The position numbers and the translations under genes are program-made. Below are positions 33,777 through 41,478 of a stretch of 64,000 nt of DNA, one piece after another. The notes beneath the pieces were generated by a model. That model saw nothing but the letters and a program-made list of their open reading frames with translations. It ran no database searches and was not told the origin of the DNA. The first letter of the stretch is position 1. Each line of letters starts with the position of its first letter. The stretch is from Gemmatimonadota bacterium (lineage in GTDB: Bacteria > Gemmatimonadota > Gemmatimonadetes > Gemmatimonadales > Gemmatimonadaceae), in the NCBI GenBank assembly GCA_016719105.1, contig JADKAQ010000046.1, forward strand, positions 806,001 through 870,000, in the 5' to 3' direction.

Positions 33777-35405
33777 ATGTCACGAGCACCGCTCGCCGAC
33801 CTTGTGTCGAAAGGCCATTGGCTGGTCCGCGCCGCCAACGGCGACTACCTGGATGTGGAGTACGACGCCAAGACGGGGGCGCCACGCCTCGTCACGGTGC
33901 CCATCTACCAGGTGCGCCACGCGTTCCGCATCTCGCAGCTTCACGACACGCGCCAGCGAACCTGGAGCGTGCTGGTGGACCCGGTCCCGGTCGCGGGCGT
34001 CCCCGACGCTGCCGGCAACGGCGCCGTCGCCGTGAAGGGCAGGGGCACGATCGCCGCGCGGTCCACCGCACGTGGTGCAGCTGGCGGGGCAGCCTCGCGG
34101 GGCGTGGCGACGCTGCGCGCCCCCGGTCGGGCCAAGCCGTCGGCGCCGCGACAGGCGTTGCAGCTGCCGATGCAGCTCCGCCATCGCGGGTGCCTCAACT
34201 TCGACATCGCGCCGCTCCCGCCGCGCGCCGCCGCCTCGATGCTGCTGGCGTCGCCTGCACAGTCCACGGCGCAATCCGCGGCACAGTCCGTCGGGGCCGC
34301 CGCCCTCGGCGCGCTCCTGGGCGAGCTGCCCATCAAGGCACAGCAGCTCACGCTCGACATCACCCCCGCGGTCCTCGCCCTCTCCAATAGCGGGGTCGAC
34401 TACCCCACCTTCGTGGGCGACCAGAAGCACGCCTTCGAGTACCTCGCGAAGAAGGTCTCCGTCCCCCTGCGGTCGCCCAAGTTCCGGGCCGACATGCTCG
34501 TCCCCTTCAAGTGCCCCCCCAACATCCCCGAGAAGGCATGGGAAGCGGTCACCTCGCAGCTCACCGCGGAGTCAGGGGCGCGTGACACGTGCGACCGCTA
34601 CTTCACCGCCATGCACACCTTCGTGCAGGACGTCTTCACCGCCAAGAACGGCGTCGTGGAGACCGTCGGCGGCCTGGTCCAGCTCGACGCCGGCGCATCG
34701 TTGCAGCTGGCGATTGGCGGGTGCTTCCACGCCATGGCCTCGGCGGTGGGCGGGCTGGGCTTCTCCGGCAGTGGGCTGCTGGGCGGCGCGCTCAACGTGG
34801 CCTTCGAGGTCATGCTCAAGGACCGCTCGCCCGACGCGCGCGACATGGTCGTCGTCATGTCCAAGCTGCGCGACGGACTCTCCGGCACCTACACCGCCAC
34901 GGTCAAGGCGATCAAGGAGATGCGCGGCGCGGCGATGAACGATTGGGGAAAGCTTCAGGCGCTACAGGAGATGCTGAAGGGGAGCACCGACGACCTGCAG
35001 AAGGCGCAGGACGAAGGCAAGCTGCTCGATGCCGCGTCGCGTGCGCTCGAGATCGAGATCTGGAAGGCGGTGCTCAAGCTCAAGTGGCACCACGTGACCA
35101 GTGCCAACGGCCCGTACTTCCGCCCGCAGTATCGCAAGGAAGACGCCGCCGCCTACGAGGCCGCGCACCCGAACTACTGGATCAAGTTCTGGCCCACGCA
35201 CGTCTCGCGCCCGTTCGGCAGCTCGGAGGACGGCTTCCTCGTGGAGGAGCACTGGCTCGGCTACGGCGACTTCCACGCGCCGGAGGCCGTCCTGTGCGAT
35301 CGCTTGTTCAAGCAACTGGCCATCCCGCGTGAGGAGGTCTTCACGCGGGCGGAGTGGGGGCTCGTGCGCGACAGCTACTCGCCGCCGTACTTCCCGGGCT
35401 ACTGA
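33777..35405 (+). CDS. Unrecognised 542-residue protein with Gly-rich hydrophobic segment
   Basis: ATG 33777 is preceded by GGAG at the right distance. The N-terminal 70 residues form one domain (GHWLVRAANGDYLDVEYD, TVPIYQVRHAFRISQLHD). Residues 72-180 are Ala/Ser/Arg-rich and disordered. The region from 185 on is helical (FEYLAKKVSVPLRSPKF, CDRYFTAMHTFVQDVF). It includes a long Gly-rich hydrophobic stretch at about 309-347 (LQLAIGGCFHAMASAVGGLG, SGLLGGALNVAFEVML) that could be a hairpin insertion segment. The end is aromatic (YWIKFWPTHVSRPFGSS, DSYSPPYFPGY). No signal peptide. I recognise no family; a membrane-inserting or toxin-like role is a guess from the hydrophobic hairpin alone. Confidence 0.7.
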   Translation: MSRAPLADLVSKGHWLVRAANGDYLDVEYDAKTGAPRLVTVPIYQVRHAFRISQLHDTRQRTWSVLVDPVPVAGVPDAAGNGAVAVKGRGTIAARSTARGAAGGAASRGVATLRAPGRAKPSAPRQALQLPMQLRHRGCLNFDIAPLPPRAAASMLLASPAQSTAQSAAQSVGAAALGALLGELPIKAQQLTLDITPAVLALSNSGVDYPTFVGDQKHAFEYLAKKVSVPLRSPKFRADMLVPFKCPPNIPEKAWEAVTSQLTAESGARDTCDRYFTAMHTFVQDVFTAKNGVVETVGGLVQLDAGASLQLAIGGCFHAMASAVGGLGFSGSGLLGGALNVAFEVMLKDRSPDARDMVVVMSKLRDGLSGTYTATVKAIKEMRGAAMNDWGKLQALQEMLKGSTDDLQKAQDEGKLLDAASRALEIEIWKAVLKLKWHHVTSANGPYFRPQYRKEDAAAYEAAHPNYWIKFWPTHVSRPFGSSEDGFLVEEHWLGYGDFHAPEAVLCDRLFKQLAIPREEVFTRAEWGLVRDSYSPPYFPGY

Positions 35406-35548
35406 GCGGCCCCGCGGTGACCTGACGGTGAGCTGAGCCAAGGGTGGGGAGGGTGACGCGATTGACGGCGCCCGGTCGCGCGCATTAGGCTGCCGCGACC
35501 GGCGCGACCGGCGTCGCCCTCCCCTCCCCTTGCTGGCATCGCACACGC

Positions 35549-36001
35549 GTGACCATCCGTTGGCTCCTCGCCGCGTTGCACCTGCTGGCCCTCGGCATCG
35601 GCATGGAAAGCGTCTGGGCCCGCGGCCGGGCGTTGCGCCGTCCGCTCGATGCCGACGGCCTCAAGCGCGTCTTCACGCACGACAACTGGTACGGGATCGC
35701 CGCGCTGCTCTGGTACCCCACCGGGATTGCCCGGGCCTTCTTCGGCTTCGAGAAGGGGACGGGGTACTACCTGCACCAGCCGTTCTTCGTGGCCAAGCTG
35801 GCGTTGGTGATCATCGTGGGCGCGGTGGAGATGTGGGTCATGGTCGTCCTCATCCGCTGGCGCCGCCAACAGCAGCGCGGCGAGGCGATCGATACCCGCC
35901 ACGCCGCGCTCATGTCGCGCATCTCCGCCTGGGAGACCTTCGCCATCATGCTCATCATCTTCCTGGCGACGGCGGTAGCGCGCAACGTCCGCTTCTGGTA
36001 G
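35549..36001 (+). CDS. DUF2214-type membrane protein
   Basis: A 150-residue inner-membrane protein with four helices (residues about 3-20, 45-65, 80-105, 125-145) and the family core FTHDNWYGIAALLWYPTGIARAFFGFEKGTGYY. DUF2214 proteins have no established function. The start is GTG 35549. It converges on the GH130 gene with a 5-base gap. Confidence 0.8.
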   Translation: MTIRWLLAALHLLALGIGMESVWARGRALRRPLDADGLKRVFTHDNWYGIAALLWYPTGIARAFFGFEKGTGYYLHQPFFVAKLALVIIVGAVEMWVMVVLIRWRRQQQRGEAIDTRHAALMSRISAWETFAIMLIIFLATAVARNVRFW

Positions 36002-36006
36002 TGCGC

Positions 36007-37188
36007 CTAACGTGACCGCGCCGGCCGTCGCATCGGTGCCACGGCCACCCCCACCCGCGAGTCGGCCGTGCCATAGTACAGGAACCACTGTCCCTTGAAC
36101 GGGATGAGGGCCTCCACGAAGGTCGTCCCCTCGGCATACTGCCCCGACTTCTCGTACGACTCGGTGGGGCGAATGAACGGGACATCGGTGCGCGCCAGCA
36201 GCTTGAGCGGGTTGCGCGCGTCAAAGAGCGCCTGCCCTGCGGTGTACATGCGTTCGGGGAGCGCGCGATCGCCGTACGCCTGGCTGTTGCCAGCGTTGTA
36301 GAGCATCACGATGCCGCGCTCGGTGAGGAGCGGCGGCGGCCCCGCCTCCACCAACCACGAATCGAAGTAGCCGGGGCGCGGCGACAGCACCTTGAGCGCG
36401 CGGCCGTTCGCATCCTCCACCGGCGTCCAGTGCACCAGGTCGTCGGAGGTGGCGATGAGGACATCGGGGACGTTGAAGTACATCCAGTACTTGCCGTCGA
36501 CCTTCGTGGCGACGATGCGATCGCCCACCACGCGGCTCAGGATCGCCCCGGACTTGGTCTCAACCCCCAGGTACTTGCCGCCAGCTGCATCGGCAAAGGC
36601 GGGGCCGTGCTTCTCCCAGCGCATCAGGTCGCGCGACGTCGCCACCGCCAGGCGTGGCACCTGCCGGTTCCACTGCGTGTAGGTGAGCACGTAGCGCCCG
36701 CTCTCGTCCTCCACGATGCGCGGATCCTCCACGCCCCCCGGCCACTCGTTTCCCTTCTGCCCATCGTTCGCCGGAAAGAGGATCGGCGCCGGGTGCCGCG
36801 TGAAGTGCACCCCGTCGCGACTCTCGGCGAGCCCGATGCGCGAGGTGTGCCCACCGATGATCGAGGCCCCGGTCGCGTCTTCGGCGCGATAGAGCACAAA
36901 GACCTTCCCGTCGCGCACCACCGCCGCCGGGTTGAACGTCGCGAACGCCTCCCACTGCACGAGCGAGTCGTTCATCGGCGAGCGAAAGGTCGCCGCCGCA
37001 CTCGGCGAGAGAATCGGGTTCACCGCCGACGGCTTGGTGAACGGGCCGATCATCCACGGCGCGGACTGCGCGCGCACGTCTGCACTCGCGATCGCCGCCA
37101 GCAGCAAGGTGGCTGTCAGGGTGCGCGGCACCACACCGTGTGAGGAGGCCCGGCTGTCGAACGGTGAGCGTGTGGCGTGCGTCGTCAT
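36007..37188 (-). CDS. Secreted GH130-family glycosidase/phosphorylase
   Basis: A 393-residue exported protein (signal: TLTATLLLAAIASADVRAQ) with the five-bladed propeller of GH130 enzymes. Repeating blades carry VFVLYRAEDATGASIIGGHTS, RIGLAESRDGVHFTRHPAPI, GVEDPRIVEDESGRYVLTYT, VATSRDLMRWEKHG and YWMYFNVPDVLIATSDDLVHW. Cytoplasmic GH130 members phosphorolyse beta-mannosides; exported relatives tend to be hydrolases, so a periplasmic mannosidase is the better guess. The two-component pair encoded beyond its start points away from it. Confidence 0.82.
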   Translation of the reverse strand: MTTHATRSPFDSRASSHGVVPRTLTATLLLAAIASADVRAQSAPWMIGPFTKPSAVNPILSPSAAATFRSPMNDSLVQWEAFATFNPAAVVRDGKVFVLYRAEDATGASIIGGHTSRIGLAESRDGVHFTRHPAPILFPANDGQKGNEWPGGVEDPRIVEDESGRYVLTYTQWNRQVPRLAVATSRDLMRWEKHGPAFADAAGGKYLGVETKSGAILSRVVGDRIVATKVDGKYWMYFNVPDVLIATSDDLVHWTPVEDANGRALKVLSPRPGYFDSWLVEAGPPPLLTERGIVMLYNAGNSQAYGDRALPERMYTAGQALFDARNPLKLLARTDVPFIRPTESYEKSGQYAEGTTFVEALIPFKGQWFLYYGTADSRVGVAVAPMRRPARSR

Positions 37189-37287
37189 CTGCCTGGGGAG
37201 AGGGGGCGCGCCAGCATACTATGCATCCGGGACCCGCCGCGGTCGATTCCCCAACGCCGCTCGGCTCAACAACGGTGCCCCGCCGGA

Positions 37288-38076
37288 TCATCCCAACTCG
37301 AAGGCCGACGCCTGCTGCGCCCGATACCGGCGACTCCACAACAGTGCCCGCCCATCGCCGAGCACGATGCGATAATCGCCGTGCGACCAAGGTTGTAGTT
37401 CGCGGATGGCGTCCATGCGCACGATGTCAGAGCGGTTCACACGCAGGAAGCGGGTCGCGTCGAGGCGATCGGCGAGCGCGCCGATCGTCCCTCGCACGCG
37501 AAATGTGCCCTGGGGGGTGTACAGCACCACGTAGTTGCGCTCGGCGCGCGCGAGATCGATCGAATCCACCAGCAGCAGCTGTGCCCCACGCTCCCCCTGC
37601 ACCAGCAACCGCGTGAGCGGTGGCCCCTCGATCCGGACCAGCGAGGCCATGGCCTCGACCTGCTGCAACGTCGCGGCGCCGAGCGGGGCCGACAGCATCT
37701 CACGCGCCCGTTCGACGGCGCTGCGCAGGCGATCGGGTACCACGGGTTTCAGGAGGTAGTCGAGCGCGCGCACTTCGAACGCCGCGACGGCATGCTCGTC
37801 GAACGCCGTGACGAAGATGACGAGCGGCATCTCATCCACGCCGACGGCCTTGACCACCCCGACACCGTTGAGGCCCGGCATCTGGATGTCGAGGAAGACG
37901 ACGTCGGGCTCGAGCTCGGCGATACGCGTGACGGCCTCATCCCCACTTTCCGCTTCGCCGACGACCTCGAGGTCTTCGATGGTCGCCAGCAGTCGCGTGA
38001 GGCGACGGCGCGCTGGGGCCTCGTCATCGACGATGAGTGCACGCATCACCGACGGCCGTGTCGGGCGCCCGGTCAT
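37288..38076 (-). CDS. LytTR-family response regulator
   Basis: A 262-residue transcription regulator: receiver domain (IVDDEAPARRRL, phosphoacceptor Asp in VVFLDIQMPGLNG, Lys in DYLLKPV) followed by a LytTR DNA-binding domain (ARAERNYVVLYTPQGTFRVR, FLRVNRSDIVRMDAI). ATG 38076 overlaps the TGA of the kinase gene (ATGA), so that start was chosen; ATG 38046, ten codons later, begins right at the receiver fold. Targets are not evident nearby. Confidence 0.92.
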   Translation of the reverse strand: MTGRPTRPSVMRALIVDDEAPARRRLTRLLATIEDLEVVGEAESGDEAVTRIAELEPDVVFLDIQMPGLNGVGVVKAVGVDEMPLVIFVTAFDEHAVAAFEVRALDYLLKPVVPDRLRSAVERAREMLSAPLGAATLQQVEAMASLVRIEGPPLTRLLVQGERGAQLLLVDSIDLARAERNYVVLYTPQGTFRVRGTIGALADRLDATRFLRVNRSDIVRMDAIRELQPWSHGDYRIVLGDGRALLWSRRYRAQQASAFELG

Positions 38077-39335
38077 CCGGCCACCGAGCGCGACGACGCG
38101 ACGCCATGCGCCGCAGGTATCGTGGCATTCAGGGAGGATGCCGACCGGGTCCGGGCGGCATCGCCACCACACGCCATGGTGCGCACCGGCAGCTGCAACA
38201 CCACCTCGAACCCGCCGCCTGCCGCGTTGCGCGCCTGCAGCGTACCGCGCGCTCCGTACAGCAAGTGCAGGCGCCGTGCGGTGGCCGACAACCCCGTTCC
38301 GGCCCCGATCGGATCGCGGCCCGGCGCCACGCCGTCGCCGTCGTCCCAGACGCGCAGTTCGAGCGTTGCCTCCTCCCCCGCGGTGCGCGCATCGCCCGCG
38401 AGGATCGTTGCCGTCAGCTGCACTCGCCCGGCCCCGCGCGCGCTGAGCGCGCCGTGCCGCACCGCATTCTCCATGAGCGGCTGCAGCGACATGGAGGGGA
38501 CCAGCAGCTCCTCCGTCCCCGGCGCCAGTGTCGCCTGCCACGTGAGCGCCCCGGGAAAGCGCGCCTGCATCAATCCCATGTACTGCCCCACCAGCGCCAC
38601 CTCCTCGCGCAGCGGCACCTCCTGCGCGTGCGTGGAGCGCAACGACGCCCGCAGCAACTCCGACAGTTGCGTGAGCTGTGCGTCGGCGGCGGCCGGGTCG
38701 TCGTACATCGTGGCCGCGATCGTATTGAGCGCGTTGAAGAGGAAATGTGGCTGCAGTTGCAAGCGCACCGCGCTCAGTTCGGCTTCGAGCAACGATCGTT
38801 CGAGCGCAAAGGCGCGCCGCTCGCGTTCGCGCGCCTCCAGCAGGTACTCGGCGGCGGTCATCCCGGCAACGATCGCCACGACCGGGAGGATGTCGTTGAC
38901 TGCTTCGTTGATCCACACCGCCATCGCGGGGGTGAACGCGTAGCCCTCCAGGCCAAAGAGCGGCGCAGTCGCCCCGCGCACCGCATACAGCAGCGGGGCA
39001 TGGAACAGGCTCGCCAACACGAAGCACGCCACCAGCCGTAGCACCCACGTCACGCGCCGCGTTCGGGGGAGCGGCCATCGTCGCACGACCACGATGGTGC
39101 CGTAGACATACGGCAGCGAGACCACGCTCCCCACGACCTCCTCGAACATCACATTGCCGAGCGCCGCGCCGGCCTCCTGCGACCAGAGATCCGAGATCGC
39201 GTAGGCGAGGCGCAGCGCGAACATCCCGATCGCGATCGCCCCCGTGAGCGGCCACACCACCCGAGCCGGGACGTAGCTCAGCTCCGCAGGGTCCGCACGC
39301 AACGCCGTCGACTCGTCAGGCATCCCAGTCGCCAT
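38073..39335 (-). CDS. LytS/YpdA-type sensor histidine kinase
   Basis: A 420-residue membrane kinase. Four to five helices occupy residues 25-160. The His-kinase domain has its phosphorylated His at 197 in LQLQPHFLFNALNT, followed by the N box (LQPLMENAVRHG) and G box (WDDGDGVAPG, GTGLSATARRL) of the ATPase domain. This is the standard partner of LytTR regulators; the regulator gene overlaps its stop. There is no separate sensor domain outside the membrane helices. Confidence 0.92.
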   Translation of the reverse strand: MATGMPDESTALRADPAELSYVPARVVWPLTGAIAIGMFALRLAYAISDLWSQEAGAALGNVMFEEVVGSVVSLPYVYGTIVVVRRWPLPRTRRVTWVLRLVACFVLASLFHAPLLYAVRGATAPLFGLEGYAFTPAMAVWINEAVNDILPVVAIVAGMTAAEYLLEARERERRAFALERSLLEAELSAVRLQLQPHFLFNALNTIAATMYDDPAAADAQLTQLSELLRASLRSTHAQEVPLREEVALVGQYMGLMQARFPGALTWQATLAPGTEELLVPSMSLQPLMENAVRHGALSARGAGRVQLTATILAGDARTAGEEATLELRVWDDGDGVAPGRDPIGAGTGLSATARRLHLLYGARGTLQARNAAGGGFEVVLQLPVRTMACGGDAARTRSASSLNATIPAAHGVASSRSVAG

Positions 39336-39350
39336 CCCGTGCGTCGCGCC

Positions 39351-41375
39351 TCATGGAAGGGTGAAGGCGACCACTTGGTCGCCGAGCGTGGTGCCCAGGC
39401 TGCCGTGCCCCCCGGCCGCGATGACGATGTACTGCCTGCCGCCAATCGTGTAGGTCATCGGCGTCGCCTGCCCTCCTGCGGGGAGTTTGGCACTCCAGAG
39501 GTCGCGCCCCGTCTCGATGTCGATCGCGCGCAGCTGTTCGTCCATTCCCGCCGCGATGAAGATGAGGCCTCCCGCCGTCGCGAGCGAGCCACCGAAGTTG
39601 GGTGAACCCCACGTCGAGACTGGCGCCGGGAGCGCCCCCCCTGGCTTGAGGCCGCCAAGCGGACGCTCCCATTTCACGGTCCCGGTCCGAAGGTCGATCG
39701 CGGTCAGCATCCCCCACGGCCCTTTCTGGCATGGTAGCCCGCTCGGTCCCGCCCACACCGCGCGCTCCATGTGATACGGCGTCCCGATCTGGTTGCCGCT
39801 CGTCGAGCCCATGCGTGGGACGAGCTTCACCCACGCAGCCAAGCGCATCGTGTTCACGATGAGCAGCTGGCGCTGCGGATCGACCGTCACGCCACCCCAG
39901 TTCACCCCACCAGGATACCCGGGAAACGAGAGCGTCCCGGCGAGGCTCGGCGGGGTGAACATCTCGCCATGCCGAAATGCCTTGAACTGCGCGAGGCAGG
40001 CGGCGCGATCAGCGGGGGTCGGCCCCCACACGTCATCCTCGGTGATGCGCGTCGGGTTGAGGCGAAGCCCGGGCGTGAGAGGAAAGGGCTGCGTCGGCGA
40101 GGTGCGCTCCCCAGGGACGTCGCTCGCCGGCACGGCGCGCTCCTCGACGGGAAAGATCGGCGTGCCTGTGGTACGATCGAGGACGTAGAGGAACCCCATC
40201 TTGGTCGCGACCACAACGGCCGGGATTCGACGCCCCTCGCGATCGATGTCGACGAGCGTGGGTTGCGCCGCCACGTCATAGTCCCACAGGTCGTGGTGCA
40301 CCACCTGGAAGTGCCAGCGAATGCGCCCGGTTTCTGCCTCGAGCGCCACCACCGAGTTGGCGTACAGGTTGCTGCCTAACCGTTCCCCGCCATAGAAGTC
40401 GGGGCTTGCCGAGCCGGTGGGGACAAAAACGAGCCCGCGCGCCGTGTCCGCCGAGAGCGGTGCCCAGGCGTTGGCGGCGCCGGTGCGGGTAGCCGCGGCC
40501 GGCGTCCACGTGTCGTACCCCGGTTCGCCCGGACGGCGCTGGATGGGATCGAAGGCCCATCGCAGGACCCCGGTGCGCGCGTCGAAGGCCCGCACCGTCC
40601 CGCGTTCGAGGTCCACGCGACGATTGTCGCCGATGGCCGACCCCACCACGACCACGTCGCCGATCACCGCCGGGGGTGAGGTCACGCCATACTGCCCGAC
40701 TTGTACCTCGCCCACCCCCAAATCGAGGCGCACGACGCCGCTGTCGCCAAACGACGCGCAGCGACCTCCGGACGATGCATCGAGTGCGAAGAGTCGCGCG
40801 TCGACGGTCGCCATGAAGACGCGGCGCGCGCAGGCAGCGCTTGCGGCACCCGCGCCCACCGCCCGGCCATCGGCCCAGTACGACACGCCACGTGAGACGA
40901 AGCCTTCATTGCGCTCGATGTTGAGCGCCAGGTGCGGATCGAAGCGCCAACGCTCACGCCCGGTGGCCGGATCGAGCGCCAGCACCCGGTTGAGCGGAGT
41001 GGACAGCAGGAGCGCCCCATCCACCGCCAGCGGCGTTGCCTCGAACTTGGTGTCTCCCGTGTGGCAGCGCCCACACCCCGAGGCGCTCCCCTCGTCACCC
41101 CGCTTGTGCGAGAGGTCGCCCGTGTGTGCGACCCACGCCGGACGCAGCGAGGCCACGTTGCCCCGATGCACCTGCGTCAGCGACGAATAGCGCGTTCCCC
41201 CGGGGTCGCCCCCGTACGCACGCCACTCATGGCCTGCGCTCGCTGGCGCCGCAGGGTCGCCTCCGTCGGACGAAGGGGCTGCGCACCCGACGAATACGAC
41301 GAGTGCGAAGAGCGCAATGCGCGTCGGCTGGGTGACGACGCGACAGCTGGTGAGAGGCGACGGGATCGAGCGCAT
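39351..41375 (-). CDS. PQQ-dependent dehydrogenase lipoprotein with inserted CxxCH site
   Basis: A 674-residue quinoprotein of the membrane glucose/quinate dehydrogenase type but without the N-terminal transmembrane domain. ATG 41375 begins a lipoprotein signal ending FVGC (Cys31). The eight-bladed propeller starts at EWRAYGGDPGGTRYSSLTQV, with later blades such as VVHHDLWDYDVAAQPTLVD, LYVLDRTTGTPIFPVEE and GMLTAIDLRTGTVKWERPLG. Between blade strands, residues 101-105 are CGRCH, a c-type haem attachment motif not usual at this place. It should oxidise a sugar or alcohol on the periplasmic side and feed the respiratory chain. GTG 41408 is an alternative start. Confidence 0.88.
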   Translation of the reverse strand: MRSIPSPLTSCRVVTQPTRIALFALVVFVGCAAPSSDGGDPAAPASAGHEWRAYGGDPGGTRYSSLTQVHRGNVASLRPAWVAHTGDLSHKRGDEGSASGCGRCHTGDTKFEATPLAVDGALLLSTPLNRVLALDPATGRERWRFDPHLALNIERNEGFVSRGVSYWADGRAVGAGAASAACARRVFMATVDARLFALDASSGGRCASFGDSGVVRLDLGVGEVQVGQYGVTSPPAVIGDVVVVGSAIGDNRRVDLERGTVRAFDARTGVLRWAFDPIQRRPGEPGYDTWTPAAATRTGAANAWAPLSADTARGLVFVPTGSASPDFYGGERLGSNLYANSVVALEAETGRIRWHFQVVHHDLWDYDVAAQPTLVDIDREGRRIPAVVVATKMGFLYVLDRTTGTPIFPVEERAVPASDVPGERTSPTQPFPLTPGLRLNPTRITEDDVWGPTPADRAACLAQFKAFRHGEMFTPPSLAGTLSFPGYPGGVNWGGVTVDPQRQLLIVNTMRLAAWVKLVPRMGSTSGNQIGTPYHMERAVWAGPSGLPCQKGPWGMLTAIDLRTGTVKWERPLGGLKPGGALPAPVSTWGSPNFGGSLATAGGLIFIAAGMDEQLRAIDIETGRDLWSAKLPAGGQATPMTYTIGGRQYIVIAAGGHGSLGTTLGDQVVAFTLP

Positions 41376-41478
41376 GTGCGAATCTCCGGAAACGAGACGG
41401 ACGCACACAAGCTGTCCTGCGCGCTCAGTGCACCGAAGGCGCGCGGGACGACCGGGACCTTCGGGGGACGAGCGGGAC

